Notes under the pieces: generated by a model
What the model saw: only the letters and a program-made list of their open reading frames with translations
The model's database searches: none
Told to the model about the DNA's origin: nothing
Source: Mauremys mutica
Taxonomy: Eukaryota; Chordata; Testudines; Geoemydidae
Assembly (NCBI RefSeq): GCF_020497125.1
Contig: NC_059084.1
Coordinates: 9,451,501 to 9,515,500 of the forward strand
Length of the DNA stretch: 64,000 nt
Reading direction: 5' to 3'
Part shown: positions 33,896 to 47,577 of the stretch, piece by piece
Numbering within the stretch: position 1 is the first letter of the stretch
How the letters are laid out: the number at the start of each line of letters is the position of its first letter
Made by a program: the position numbers and the translations under genes

Positions 33896-36138
33896 ATTCT
33901 GAGAAATGGAGCCTGCAGTTTAAAACTACTTGGCATGCAACTGCATGTGCAAAATGTTCATGAAAATGTTCATCTCAGCTGTTTACATAGTTACTATCCT
34001 AACACATGCATTCAAATCCAGTAATTGTATATGCAAATGGCTAAATATGATGTCTTAAATGTACAATTGCTCTAACTTGTATTTACATATACATTCATGT
34101 AAATACAAGTGCCTGCTCCAAGTTGTGGGTGTTTTTTGACAAACTTTAAAACACAAGATATGCGAAAGGTAGTACAACCAGTTTAGGCTCATGCAGTACT
34201 TCTAATTTATTAATCTTTTTCATTAGTCTGATCACAATATTTGTGAGGTTTTTCTTTTGTGTGTGGGGGTTCCAGTTAGGGGACTCATTAAATTACATGA
34301 GAAGCGCTGATTTCATTATTTAGAAGTGGTTTTTTAAGCCCTCACGGTTGGAAAGAAAGTCTTAAATATGTGAAGGCAGTATACAGCACTCCAAAGGCTC
34401 AGAAGGCAAGTAAAAGGGGCCCATTATTTATTATTCATGAAAATCTAATGACTTTCAGGAGCCTGACTCATAACTTTTGAATGCTTGAGGTTGGCGATAC
34501 TGCACACTGTAACCAGCTAGAAATGAGGTTGAAAATCTGAAATACTCCATTTCCCAAAAATGAATGGTCATGCATCTTCCCTCTGCCCAAAAATCAATGA
34601 AAGCCAACACACTGTCTTATTTTGGGCCAGGGTAGAGTGAATGAACTCCAAAGTCAAGGGGCTTTCATAGAGAATGCCTAGCCAGCAGGTATCTTCCATT
34701 TAAAAGGAGTGGGTTCCAGGTCGAGTGGCTCCCTTGACTGCAACTGCATCGCAATGGAAGAGGCAAGCCCACAGGTAGGATTTTTAGATCAAAAGCACAA
34801 ACTTAAATTCCACCCAAAAATCAATGAGCAGCCATTGCAGTTGATCAAGCACCAATGTGCTGAGCTCATTACAGGATTGCTGCATTTTGTAGGAGCTTTG
34901 CTTTTTCAGTTTACACATGTAGTTGAATTCCCAACTTTAAAAACTGGGTGTTCTGCCAGCGCAAGTGTTTTGGTGTTTCCCAGCTTTGTATTATTTGCCT
35001 TTCCTTCTGAAAGTGTTGTGGCAGAGCAGAATTTAGAAATGACATTCTCACCTTGCAATGTTCCTAACATACGATAAACCTGATTCTTTTTGTAGGGGAG
35101 ATGCATTGCTTAAAACATCTAGAAGTTCAGCCAGCCTGCAGAGCTCATTAGAGCTAAGGAAATGCTCTTAAAATTGTAAACGGCAAATTCTCTCCACTTA
35201 AATGTGTGCCAAAAGGATGGGTCAATATGGGTTAGTCTTGTTTAGATTAATCATGGTAAACACAAGCTCCTGAGCTGACCTGTCAGCTATCAATAACCAC
35301 TAAAGCAGATGTTATTTAATCAGGTAATTTTGAGCTCTGGGCAATGTCTCCGCCAACACAAACATGACTATCCAATTCTTCAACAAATATCTGAAGTTTT
35401 CAGTGGCAGACAGTTATTGATCTCTCCCTCTTAAAAATCAATGCAAGTGTGCAGCTAAGACTCTGACTACGCTGTGTAGGTGTAGCTATAGTGAGCTAAT
35501 GCAATGGCTTTCACTTTATCAGCTGTTCCACTGGGGATATGTTTAGGGGCATTGGGTAAAACCTCTCTGCTATGCAATACCTTATTTACCACAGTGCTCA
35601 CTATGCCGGAAACTTGCATTATACGGAGTAGAGACTGTCCCCTCTGAGCTCTATTTAGAATAGATGGCTAAGAACGTCTATTGCACCGTGAAGTTCATAT
35701 TGGTGTTACTCATCATCTGAGCGGTTTTAAGTTGATGATGTTTAATGACATCTATGTCATTCAGATGGATTTCAAGCTGTGACTCAGCAAGACTTCACCA
35801 ATTTAGCCTTCCTAAACATACCTTCAGCTTCCTTTCTGTGACTACTTCATGCCACATAAATTAGTCTTCCATTGAGCTAATTGGATCCTTGTGGCTCTTA
35901 ATTTTTTTTGCAGATATGCTATTTTGAAAATAAATCATGAAGCAACAACTTTGAGTGCTAAACATAATTCACTTTGATTCTATTTATCTACTCTCTGTAA
36001 TGTGAGCGTATCCATAATGTCTGAGGTTTGTGTATTGGGTTTTTTTGGCGGGTTTTGTTGGTTGTTTGGAAATACAAGAAGCTAGATAGAAGAGCATGTT
36101 AGAGTAGTAGAGCCTATAGAGTAGCTATGGCTAGCTTT
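33896..36138. other. No gene recognised
   Basis: The 122-codon plus frame at 34709-35077 includes LKFHPKINEQPLQLIKHQCAE, which may derive from an old repeat, but I cannot assign it. The rest is AT-rich. Confidence 0.35.
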
Positions 36139-36262
36139 TAGGGTGATCAGATGTCCTGATTTTATAGGGACAGTCCTGATTTTTGGGTCTTTTCTTATAT
36201 TGGCTCCTATTACCCCCTCATGCCCTATCCTGATTTTTCACATTTGCTATCTGGTCACCCTA
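36139..36262. mobile_element. 124-bp hAT MITE
   Basis: Terminal inverted repeats TAGGGTGATCAGATGTCC (start) and tatctggtcaccctA (end) enclose 'tgattttatagggacagtcctgatttttgggtctttt'. Flanks are ctagcttt (36131-36138) and ctagcttg (36263-36270), an 8-bp duplication with one mismatch, as expected of hAT transposition. No coding capacity. Confidence 0.8.
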
Positions 36263-39200
36263 CTAGCTTGGTCTCTTACATTTCCTTTTCTCTGACCCTT
36301 GCCATTCTGCCATCTGAGCTGAGTCAGAAACACCTAGCCTGTGATGGTGGGTTGCAGAAATAAGATTGTACCAAGGTTAGAACACAAACATATGAACAAA
36401 ATAGGAATGAGGAGGTATTGCTGATGTTGTGGTTTGCAGTAGCTTTAGTTTGGTCAGGAGAAGGTACAATCACTTAGGTTGCTTGTGGCCCTATAGTGAA
36501 ATAAAACCTCTTTAGGCAATAACACTAAAACTTATTTAAAATAGTAATAATTTGACTTATTTTTAATTGTGTGATAGCCTCATATTGCCTTGGTAGAACC
36601 ATGACAGTAAACTGTCTATGTATGAAATAGAACTCCTTGTTGTAGAGCACTCATGAAGGGAGACTTCTTAACTATTACTGATATGCTATTCCCAGGAGTG
36701 TTAAAATTGGGTATAGCTCGAAAAGCTTTGGCTCTGTCTTGATGAGGAAGGAGTTGCTGTGAGGCACAAAGGCTGGCTCTTTCACTTTGTAAGAGTTGTT
36801 CTACTCTAGGTCTCCGATTCTTTACTTAAAAATAGGAAGGGAGTGCTTGGAGAAAACTCAATTTTGTGCGTGTCTTGGTTCTGGTGGATCAGTGTGGAAA
36901 CACGGCCTGCTCCCCTTCACCATAATGTTCTCCCATTCTAGGTCAGCCCATCTCTGCTCAGTGTGGTGTAATATGCAGTAGCCAGAGTCCTTTTACGCAC
37001 CTTCCTCCAGCCGCACGTTCAGAAGAAGCCTTTAACAAAGAGAAAATATTCTAGTTTGTTGGTAATGTCTTAGCTGGGAGAGAGGTTTTTGTACAAACCT
37101 GCAAAGGAAGCTTTTTCTAGCCTCTCAGTACTGCGCTGTAAAACAACGTTTACATTTGGTTATAAAATCAAAAGAGGATTTGTTTTAATGGTACACCTGT
37201 TTTAACAAAACCAGGTATGTTTTCAAAAAAAAGTACTCATTTTAAGTGCGCTATTTGAGCTAAACTGGCCAGTTTTTCCAAGCAAAAACAGCTTAGGAAA
37301 CATGAGGGAAAACACTTTTGATTGATAAAATCCCCCCCACCCCTTGTCTCCCCCAAATTGTGAAGAAAGGAAAACTTGGTGCACACCATATTTGTTACTA
37401 CAAAATCCAGTTTTATTTCAATTAATGCAATTTTGTATTTTAATGCAATGTATGTATCTTAGCATATTTAAGAAGCCTACTTTTCCCTTTTGTTCTTGTG
37501 AAATAGTTTTTTAATAAATGATGTGAAAATCTAGTGATAGCAATATCATTCTCCTGTACTTCTCCATTAATTCCCTTGAGCATCTTTAAATGGGTCTCTA
37601 AATGCTGCATGCACTTGTAAGTTTTGAGCCCTTGTCATATGTTCTTTTCCCAAAGGAACAAAGTATTTAAAAAATACAGTAAGGCTAACTGGTTAATATG
37701 TTTGGGGGGGGTCTGTTGTTCAAGTGAATACATCCCCCCCCCCCCAAGTCAATCATCACAATTAGGCATATATCTGCTCCTAAGCTCTATACATCTGTGA
37801 AGGGAGCAAACAGATACTTACTCTCTGACATGGGTGTGTCATGGTGCTACCAAAGGGGAAATGGGTAGGCAGGGCTTGCATATAGCCCGGAATATTCTAC
37901 TTTTCTGCACTAACGTGTGGCTGGGGTGGGGGCCTAGAGGGGAGTGCACACTGCACACATTAAAGGGTGTAGCAGTTGCCATTCCTTTGTGCACTCAGCA
38001 AGTGTTGTGCCTGCCTTCATCCTCACCCTTCCTCTGAACTTCCACGCGTGCAGTGACCCTCTTCTGAAGCCCCTAGTGGAGCAGTAGCCAGTAAACCTAA
38101 AATTTGTCCCATAGCATACAAACACTTGTATTGATCTTAAACAGTTGTTGAAACTCCACTTCTAGGTAAACTCCTGTGTTTGAATCTCTAGGCAGTTTTT
38201 TCTGCTGGAGAAATTATTTTTTGCCCACATTTTTGGGCTGTCTTTAATATAATATTTGTTTGGCTCTAGCAAAATGCACTGTCTGCTCCATAATTATGTT
38301 CTTAAGTATCATGCCTAGCGTGCTATAAATACAGTGGTAATTATAAAAATGATCTAGTTGTTGTCAGTCACATCAGGAGCTCTTTAGCATAAGCCTACTT
38401 GTGCATGATGACATTCTGGGTAACTTCCACTTTCCTCTAAAGGTGCCTTAACCTTTAAGGTACTTACAAAGAAGCCTTTCTAGTCTTCAATCCTCTTTTT
38501 TGGCCCTCAACAATCCAGTTATAAGATCAGTTAGCTGTGACAGGAATTTCAGTGCTGAATGGCTAACGATATCTGGTGCAAGATATGGATGAAATGAACA
38601 TTGAATATCATGGGTGATGCAGGAACTCAATAAGGTAACATGAAATGTGTATTTCCCAAGAGCTGCCAGGTAGTTATCCTCAATCATCATAAAAGATTAG
38701 AATACATGACTAGATAAACTGTTCCCTCCACCATTGTGCACTCTTGAAGACAGATATATGAACAAACAGGAATATCATGTAAAATATTCTGGTGATGATA
38801 CAGGCTTTTGAGATGGATCAAAGTCCAGAAAAGTTAGGCTGTCCATCCTATTCTTAAAGGATGCCATCCACTGTTGCACCCCTCTTCCTCAATTCCCATT
38901 CAGTGCAAAAGAAGTTCAGGGCCCTCGGCACCACATCGGATCAGACCCCAGAGGACTGTCTTGAAAATGTGTGTTTAGCACTTTATAACTTGTAGTTCTT
39001 TCACTCATTACCAAGACTGTCATGCAGGAAAAAATGAGACTTGATTAATCATTAAAGGACACCATCAAATATTTTATATGCTTCTGACTTTACATGATAT
39101 CTTCAGTAAAACCTCCTACCCAATATCCACCACTACACAAAAGAAGCATCCTTGATGTGTGATTTAAAATACAATCCTAGAGCAAGCAATAGCAAAGAAA

Positions 39201-40600
39201 TGCTGATTCTCAGTTCAACACAGACCAGTCTGTGAAACCTGAACTTCCCCACCTCAGCTTCCACAAAATTCTGATTTATCCAAAGAATACTCCACACCCC
39301 ATAACTGTCCCCCTCCCCCAAATCTCTGCCTTCTCCAAACACCTGCCAAACCTAATGGGTCTTGCAGAATGCTCTAATTGTTAAACTTGGGCTATTATGG
39401 AACAAGGTAGGGAGTAAATTTCTCTCATTGCAGAAGTTGAGAGGCTGTTGAAGAGTTAGAGATTAAGCTTACTCTGTTACTTTTACTTCTGAAGTTGCAT
39501 TAGGTGTGTATGTGCCCTACTTCGCTCTAAATGATACCTTCTGGCTCCTTGATGTGTAAGTTGCACCAACTTACACACACTGTAACCATGCATAAAGGAA
39601 TACGAGTCTAGAAGTCCAACTGAGTGCAATGGAGCAAGAGTTACACTAACTTCTTAACTTGGCCCACAGATCGAAACTGAGGTCTGGAACCCGATCAAAA
39701 CTTTCCTAAAGCCTGGGGGAAGAGAACACCCTGCAGTTCTGTGTCAGGCTTATCCTCTTTTCACAAGCCATTCCTTGCGTCATATTTGTGTATTAAATTT
39801 GTGCCTCTAGCTCTGAAAATTGAGCTCCCATTTAGGACTGACGACAACTTTCTGGAAAATCTTTCTTTTTTTTTAAACTCCATGGGGCATTACAGCTGCA
39901 TTTGCACATCAAAATATTTTGAATTTGATTGTCTGATTTTTTTTCCAGAAATCAACCTTTTTTTTCCCCCTATCAAAATTTTGTCAAACTCCTTGTTTTC
40001 ATGGACATTTTCTGAAAGGAGGGTGGGACTTTATTTGTCCTACTCATCTAAGAACAGGGGAACAGTTTATAATAAAGGGGCTATTTTATTCAGATCGACT
40101 GTAGCATTTTCCTTGTTTATACACTGAAATCTTGCATACAAACCTCCTCAGATCCAGAGCTGCTGTTCAGATAGTTGAAATGTTTATAGTATGACACATT
40201 TCTCCCCATTTGTACCCCTCAGATGACTCTAGGTCTGAACACAGGCTGTATTGTCTCTTACAAAACTATAGTGTTAACTTTGGGAAAAGATTCTGGATAA
40301 CTTTAACTAGCAATAACACTTGTAATTATATATTAATGCAAAGAAGGGGGTAACAAAGTCTAATACTTTAACATGTGAACTGATCATAGTACGTATCCAG
40401 TTTCCTCCTTCCTTATCTGCAGAACTGTATAATTTAAGGTGTAATGTGGTGCCTTCTTTGACACATCTGGAATAGCTCACATCCAGAGTGAGAAGATTTA
40501 GACTGAGGGCCTAAGGGTCCTATCTGCTGTGGCAAATCCTATGGATCAGGTCCGACTCCAATTGACTTCAATAGATCTATGTTGAATTACACCACCTGTG
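36263..40600. other. Long stretch without recognised genes
   Basis: AT-rich. Contains a G8 run (37704-37711), a C12 run (37734-37745) and several poly(T)-rich patches near 39860-39970. The 128-codon frame at 39741-40127 spans such T-rich DNA and is phenylalanine/leucine-rich for that reason. Confidence 0.4.
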
Positions 40601-40604
40601 GATA

Positions 40605-40672
40605 AATTGCCTGTGTTATATAGGCAATCAGAGCATATGATCAGTGATCCCTTCCAGCCTTGTCTATTCTAT
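40605..40672 (+). repeat. Possible CR1 3' end scrap
   Basis: 'cctgtgttatataggcaatcagagcatatgatcagtgatcccttccagccttgtctattcta' follows the CR1/SINE tail order (GTTATACAGG..GTCAGA..ATGATCA..GTCCCTTCCAGCC..TCTA). Short and diverged. Confidence 0.4.
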
Positions 40673-42924
40673 ATATTTTAATGTGAACACAATTTTCAAA
40701 AGACTAAATGCTTTCATTTCCCACCCCTGGTTGTATGACAATTACAATATACCATTTAGGGCTATGTTATACCAGTATGTGACTTTAATATTCAAAAGGA
40801 CTTGGAAAAATAAGAAAATGTAGTTTGCTGAACAATTAAAACTAGTGGTTTGCAGTTTCATTGAGGTGTATGGAACATCACTTACAAAACTTGCCTACCA
40901 ACCTGCTAATGTAATCTTTAGTAACTAATAAGATAATTGTTCTAGCCATCTTCAGTGGTGGCTCATCTTTCACTTACACCAAATTCACCTGAAAAATAAC
41001 ATGGTACCTTCAGACTTATAAGGCAATGTAACCTAAGCTAAAACACCTTTGTGTGTATCTTCATGTTTTATTCTTATTAAGCTATAAATTGGAGAGCTGA
41101 CTGTGCTGTCATAAACAAACCAGTATGGCCCCTTCCCTTTCCTTATGAGTCTGCAGTCACCTACACAAACATACAGCTGTCACATGTTTTTCTGCCTGAG
41201 GTCTTTTCTGTCTGTAAGATGGATCCAGCCCAGGGGAATGACTGGCCGTTCCTGGTGACACTGGAATAAGTGGTGACTCTGGTGTCTCAACTGACACTAG
41301 CTACTTATTTGGTATAATATTATTGAAAATTGCATAACTACAAAATCTTCAGCTATTCAATTCCTGTAATTGGATATCCTTCAACTGATAACCCATCTTC
41401 AGCAAGAGCAAAATGATACTGCCATATTTTGCAAGAGTAAATCTTCATGCTGGAATGATTTATGTATCAATAAAACCAAACAAAAACTAATTGGGTAGGG
41501 TGAGACTACCAAAAATTATGTTCATAATGAGAAACAGAAGTAGAACTAATTACTCTGGTGCAGTGTTCCATATAGCTATCATTCTACAGTCAAATTGGTA
41601 TTCTGTTTAATTGTACAATTAATGAACATATAAATTAAGTTCAGTTTTTTCTACTAGTAAAGAACTGATTTGAATTGCCTCTGTTTAAAACACACATGCG
41701 ACTCAATGCACACATTATTAAAATGAGTTTAGCTATCTACGTTCAAGGTATTTCCTAATTATTAAACAATTACTCCCCTGGTGTTTAGATGTTGCTTTTG
41801 CTGTTAGAAAATAACTTAATAGCCTCTTTGCAAATAAACAGCTATTAGTCTTACACATACAGATTTCCCTCTCTTCCTGCCTCTCCCCACAAATTCTTGA
41901 GGACCTGTTGGTAGAGAAGAATGCTTTCAATCTGCTTTGTAGATCAGAGCTAGGTCACTCTTCAGATTTATTTATTTTTTCCTCACCCACTATTTTCTCA
42001 CTTGGAAAAGAGATTATTCCTTTTAGCTTCTCCACGTAATGCACGTTGTTTGTTCTATGCTGGTCACACATCCTATATGTGACAAACCTATGCCATATGA
42101 AACTCACCACAAAGCAATGCATTAGCAGGTCAACTGCCTCAGTGTGCCTAGAGGGTTAACTAAAAGGTTATAATCTACAGCAAGGATGAGCAACTTTTGA
42201 AATCGACTAAAAACCTGTCAGGTCATGCTTCTTTTTTTTAAGAGGCTACATATTGCATAATGCTGAAATGTTTGTTACATTGTGACATACAATTAATCAT
42301 GTAACAGTGTAAATCCAAAGTGGTCTTAAATATAGAAGTCCTTTATAGCACCACCTTTTTTTTTTTTTTAAACTTAAACATCAATCTTTCACTGACCCTT
42401 TTTTCAGTGCACAGAAGAGCAGGAGATTAAGAAATGAAAATAACAAAACAAAACCTCTCAATGCTTTTTTCACCGCTGCTTCACAGTTAGTGTGAAACTC
42501 AAGGGTGAGCCTGCCTGTGCACTAAGATGGGCACATCTATATCCACTTTAATGCATCCAACTTTCATAAGATGGAAGAGTTTTCATCTGTCAGTCGATTC
42601 CTTCCTTTTGACATTGAATGATTCCTTGTAGAGAAGTTACTTTCCCAGATGTACATGCTCCCAAACGCAGCACACAATTTCACAGACCACCTTCTCAGAT
42701 TTGGGGAACAGGACTGAGGAAGCAGTTTCTAAAACTGAATGCCCCTTTTATTCTTCTTTGGAACAAAGAAGGGATCAGTCTGCAGTTTGCGCACTTCTAG
42801 TTGCAGTTGAGAAGCCTAGCCACTGACAACAGCTGCAAGTAGCTCAATTTAAAAAGGATCAGTTGCAGTCAAATTTTGAAATGCGGCTGTTTAATTTCAA
42901 TAAACCTATTTTAAGAATGCTCAA
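40673..42924. other. No gene recognised
   Basis: AT-rich, poly(T) at 42356-42369. No supported feature. Confidence 0.4.
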
Positions 42925-44476
42925 AATTGGTGGTGTACCTGCGAAATTCTGACTTGCCTTCTTGTACTTGTGTCAGAACTGCAGCACCCATGTGGGCAAA
43001 ATCCAAAAGCAACAGGTGAGTGTTTCCAAATCAAGCTCAGACTTTTTAAGAATCTGGGTAAGCAGCAAGGTCCAAGGCAGCCTGCTCCCTGCCGTGCCAT
43101 TGCAGAGTCAAACATTTTAGAAGTTGAATAGTATCAGTCAAAAATGCCTTCTTGTAAAGCAACTGAATCTTTCAGTTTTTTTTCTGAAACTCCCTAGTGT
43201 CAGGAATCAGTGTCTTTCAGAAAGACAACCATCTCCTTTCAAAGTGCAAAGAATCTCTCCAGGCATTTACCATGATTCATCCATCACACTTCAGTATATT
43301 GCTCCAAATCTCTCTACTCTCATCCGCTTTAGAGAAAAGCCACATACCTGTGATGACTCAGTGCTCTGTTGCCACATCAGATCATGTTGAACTTTCATGA
43401 TCACATTCGTGAAATGATCAAAGTCCAGCAGTTTTTCCTCACAGCAACTCTTGTTGAATAATGCAGTGCAGTGTTAGGCCACCCTAGTGTGCTTCTGTAA
43501 ATCTGCAAACCCCACCTTTGATCCATGCATAGCAGGTGCTCCATCATTAATCACAGCTGACAACTTTCAAAACCTCCCATATCTGCAACAGGCTCCCAAA
43601 ACCCACCAAAAATATCTGGACTCTTTCCTCCATGTTATGAGGCTGATTTCATAAGTTCTTCATTCATGTTAAAATTTCTGTCATCTATCCATATGTATAT
43701 CAGTAACTGTCTTACAGCTGCACTGTTTTCTCGTGCCAAAGAAAAGTAAGAACCATCTTGCATAATTTCCTTTAATTTTTCTTCCGCATGATCAAACATA
43801 TCTGAAACTCCTCATGAAACTTAGCCCATAGCATATAAGAAATTCCCAAGGCTGCCTTTGAAAATTCCACAGAGCACTAGATACTCAGGTGACTTGAGTG
43901 AAAATGACCTGTGTGCCCAGTTCCCACTTCAGCCCTTAGATTGGAGTCCAAATGGTTAGTTGTGCTTACCAAAAACTTTTGCAAATTTGATCTGTAGTGT
44001 GAAATAGCTGCCCTAATCTGCTTCCCATTCCACAACTGCAACTCCCTCAAGTACAGAATGGGAAAACTGGCTTTTACTATGCTTATATAATGCAATGATC
44101 AACTAGGTGCACCCTCATCTAATTTTTTAGACTCTTCTTTCAGTAAGGTGCTTGTGAGATCATTGCTTTCTTCCACTGGGCCACAGGAAACAATGAGAGA
44201 ATTGCTGAAGTGTCTTGAGTAACCTTGGACTGCAGAGCGAGCAGTGCCTGGAGAGCATGGTGTCATATAGTAATGAGGCTTTGGAAAATTTTTGTGGCTG
44301 ACAAACCTGGCTGAGACCTTGACAGCTTGGGCTTCTAGAACTGAGCAAATTGTCAAAGAACAATACCACTCTTCTCTGCTTTGCAAATTCCATTGCTTTT
44401 TGGAGTCCCCCACTAGACACTCAAATCTTTTGCAAAGCACCCAAAGAAGATCTTGAAAATGCTCCTGCTTACTCAT
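42925..44476 (-). pseudogene. hAT-family transposase pseudogene
   Basis: Read on the minus strand, coding-like text is spread over two or three phases. A 125-codon piece is open at 44476-44099. Then comes EEKLKEIMQDGSYFSLA with LLIYIWIDDRNFNMNEELM (about 43795-43660), SPDIFGGFWEPVADMG, and in another phase DGAPAMHGSKVGF (about 43545-43507) followed by LLDFDHFTNVIMKVQHDL (about 43430-43380). This order matches the catalytic core of hAT transposases of the ZBED/GTF2IRD2-like type: FSLALDEST, LLIFIRG, EEL, DIF, then TDGAPAM-G-GF. The first acidic catalytic position (LALDEST) reads LARENSA, and stops and frameshifts are frequent, so it is inactive. No introns are evident. Terminal repeats were not found. 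The N-terminal zinc-finger region is not recognised. Confidence 0.65.
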
Positions 44477-45114
44477 TATGGCTAGTTAATTAAAGCACAG
44501 AAGTGCGTGCTTAAATCCCATTGACCCTCTGGGTGTAAGTGCTTTGCTGAATTGGATGCCTTTAATTGTTGAATTTTGCAATCTATATTTCTGGCTTAAG
44601 ATGAGCTCAATAGTCTATCTTTTTATCTAGGTTTTGGCTAATGTTTTGACTCTTCTGTTTTTTAGTCTCTTTGTTGCAAGATGCTATGTGAGAACAGTGC
44701 TATTTAGATGTTTATCATGCTGGAGTATTTTTTTATCATGTCCTTCCCAAGAAAACGCTTCTATACAAGGTATTCCCAAGGGTCATAGATGCTCTCTGGG
44801 TTATGTTTGCTAAGAACAAACATGAAGGGGCAATGATAAGTGTATCGGAAGAATAGAAATAATTGAAGATGGAAAAAATCTGGCTCCATTGAGGAGCAGA
44901 TAAATCCTAAACTGACCTTCAGAGAATAACTGATAAGAAATGCAAAGGTAAAAAGTGAAAAGAATGCATTTGAGGCTTGAAAAAATTACTCGTTTTTATC
45001 TAAGTACATAAAGAACAAGATGTTAGTGAAGGAGACAATAAGGCTTCTGAAAGCCTACTAGAATAATTTACTGATAGAGGAGGTAGACAGTGTTTAAAAT
45101 AAATTGTCTGACTT
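44477..45114. other. No gene recognised
   Basis: AT-rich; no supported feature. It could contain the 5' flank or terminal repeat of the transposase relic, but none was identified. Confidence 0.35.
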
Positions 45115-45382
45115 AAGGCTTGTCTTCATAGAGACTTAATATGCAGCAAGCTGGTGTGTAAATCTACAATGCACCATCTTGCCCTGCAGTAATGTCCCAT
45201 TTGGACAAAAGTTCCATAGTGCTCTTTGGCGTACTGCTGTTTCAATCGGTAATATATCAAAGCACACTACGGTTTTCAGTGTATGGTACCAGGGCCCACA
45301 TGGGCACTTAGAGTGCGGTAAGCTGGTATGCCGTAGAGATGCTCACAGGCGTGCATGCCCTAAACTGGTGTAGACAAGCCCT
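45115..45382. mobile_element. 268-bp MITE, 'AGGCTTGTCT' ends
   Basis: Left end AAGGCTTGTCTTCAT (45115) and right end GTGTAGACAAGCCCT (45382) are inverted repeats of each other with a few mismatches. The centre has inverted segments around 'ggtaatatatc'. The same terminal word is seen at 13160-13170. It is likely a hAT-type non-autonomous element, but a convincing 8-bp duplication was not found (tctgactt against gaagctga). The 64-codon frame within it is incidental. Confidence 0.6.
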
Positions 45383-47569
45383 GAAGCTGATGAGTGACCA
45401 CTACAAAACAGATGTTTTGTTTTAGCCAGGTTTGGAGCAAATGATGGCAAGGATTACTCCTTCTAGGCTTGCAATCCCCGCTAACCCTTTTGAATACCCA
45501 GCATGCTATCCCACCTCTCACAGCAAGATCCTCTGAAAAGAAGCAAATTCCTAGCTGATGACATCCTCTTTGGAAAGTAGCAACTGCACTTCCTAAGGTT
45601 ACAAGTCACTGTGTGCATTTTGCACAGGTACAAGCATATATTATTGCCAACCCATACGATCAAATTGAGTCTGGGCTCTAAAAATCCTGAGTGGCTGAAA
45701 CTCATAGGAACTCGAACTTTACTAAAAGGTACACTTTTTTCATGCTTTTCTCTAAAATCATGAGGGCTAGAAACTTACTTAAAATAAAAGGAAGGAAAGC
45801 TGAGTTTTTCACATAATTGCAGAACCTCTGAAGCGACAGCATTAAGAAAACACCAATTATAGCAAGCCTTTCAATAAAATCATGAGTTGGCAACGTGTAA
45901 GTGGAAATACACACAATCTTACAAAATTCTAACCTCTTCCATCATTCTAAATGTTTTTCTGTCTACTTTTGGAAATATTTGGTTTCTCCAGTAGAGTAGG
46001 AGCTGCTAGGCAGGTAGAGCAGAATGAAGACTGCAAAAATATTGATAGCTGTCAGAATTTTAAACAAATTCACTTTAGCTATGTTTGTGCCACTTTTGTG
46101 TTCATTTTCCACAAACACTCCAGTGACTGTATGTTTGCAGGGCGGTTTATGGAACTATTGGAAAATATTCACACAATGAATTGTGAACTCCTTTTCCATG
46201 AGCACTTACCATTGGAACTCTAGTTCTAGGAATTGTCTAATCAATCTGGAAAGAAAGATGCACCAGGTGACTTAAGAGTGATCCATCTTATCAACTGTTC
46301 TCAGCAAGCAGCTCACAAACATACTAGGAAACAAAGGATTGGTTGTATTGAGGCACTTGGAAATTATTGCAAACCACTTCTGGACAGTTAGTGAACAGGC
46401 ATGACATTCATTAGATCACTTACATGTTGGCAACTGTGGGCCAGGACTTCAAAATATGTTGGCTGCTTTGGAGCAGCTGGTGAGAGGAAGGAGAGAGCGA
46501 GAGAGGTGAAGGATTACCTTGGAGCATTTCTTGTAGAGGTCGCAGAACTGATAGCTGAAAACACATAAAACAAAATACAGAAGCACTTTCCTGAGGGTGA
46601 AAGGCTATTGCTATTATGGGGTTTAGGAGTCTTCAACTGGGCTTTTACAACCCTGAGTAGGGCCTCGAGACAAGTCAGAGATGATTCTTACTGTTTCTCT
46701 GACAAGCTAAATAGTATGGGATGCTCGGGTTAGGGAACAGAGCTGTTGGACCAGGACAAACCCATCTCCATGCTGAAGCCAACGCAGTACAGTGGTGCGA
46801 AGAAGTGTGCATGTGTGTCTCAAGCACTAGCTCTGCACTGACTGCCTGAGTTTGTTGTTCTCCTGATACATCTGTCTCACCTTGAAAAATATGAATAGAT
46901 CTAAATGAGGGATCTAAAGAAAACCATGCATCTGTAAATTAGCCCTCTATCACGGGGGAAGATTAGGGATTTCCTATTCTGGAAGCACTTCCACATTTCC
47001 CTAAATTGTGTTTTTTGTTTTTGGTGGGTTTTTTTAACTAATTGACTGACTGAGAAGATGTGCAGGTTCTTATTTTACTCTGCAGTAAATTGATGACATT
47101 TTGTTGATTAAAATAACTGTGGGTGATGGTTAATACAGAGTAATAAATATCAAAACTATGTGAATGGAGAGGAACAGGTGGATTAATGAGGTTTTATCTT
47201 AGTGCAACAAAATGTAAAATAATGCAGCAAGGGACATAAAACCAGAATAGGAAATATTCTCAATGCTCAGAGTATAAACCAATGAACTGGAAGAGATTCC
47301 TAGAAGTCTTGGCCTGTGCAATTCTAAAACCAATATTGAACAACACTAAGTAAAAGCAACCTAAGTCCAGAAATGCATAAGGAAAGGACATATGTGGAAT
47401 ATCTGCAGAGAGAACTCTAAGGCAGGGATTAATGAGGACATGCTTGCAAATTGTGTGTAGGATTGTGGTCTGCCTGTAATATGTGGAAGGTACAGCAGAG
47501 GGCAATCAGACAGACTTGAGGTTGCAACTTTACGTGAAAATATTAGACTATGTGGCAGTTTCTGCTTTC
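45383..47569. other. No gene recognised
   Basis: AT-rich with short frames (70-90 codons), none recognised. Confidence 0.4.
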
Positions 47570-47577
47570 ACTTACAG

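Noticed and set aside
37704..37745. G8 and C12 runs as a quadruplex or regulatory structure
   Set aside because: Single homopolymer runs 22 bases apart; they could pair as a hairpin but nothing else supports a function.
39741..40127. 128-codon plus frame
   Set aside because: It runs through poly(T)-rich DNA that yields Phe/Leu/Ser-rich text by composition.
45107..45390. 8-bp duplication around the 45.1-kb MITE
   Set aside because: tctgactt and gaagctga do not match; no shifted boundary gave a convincing pair.
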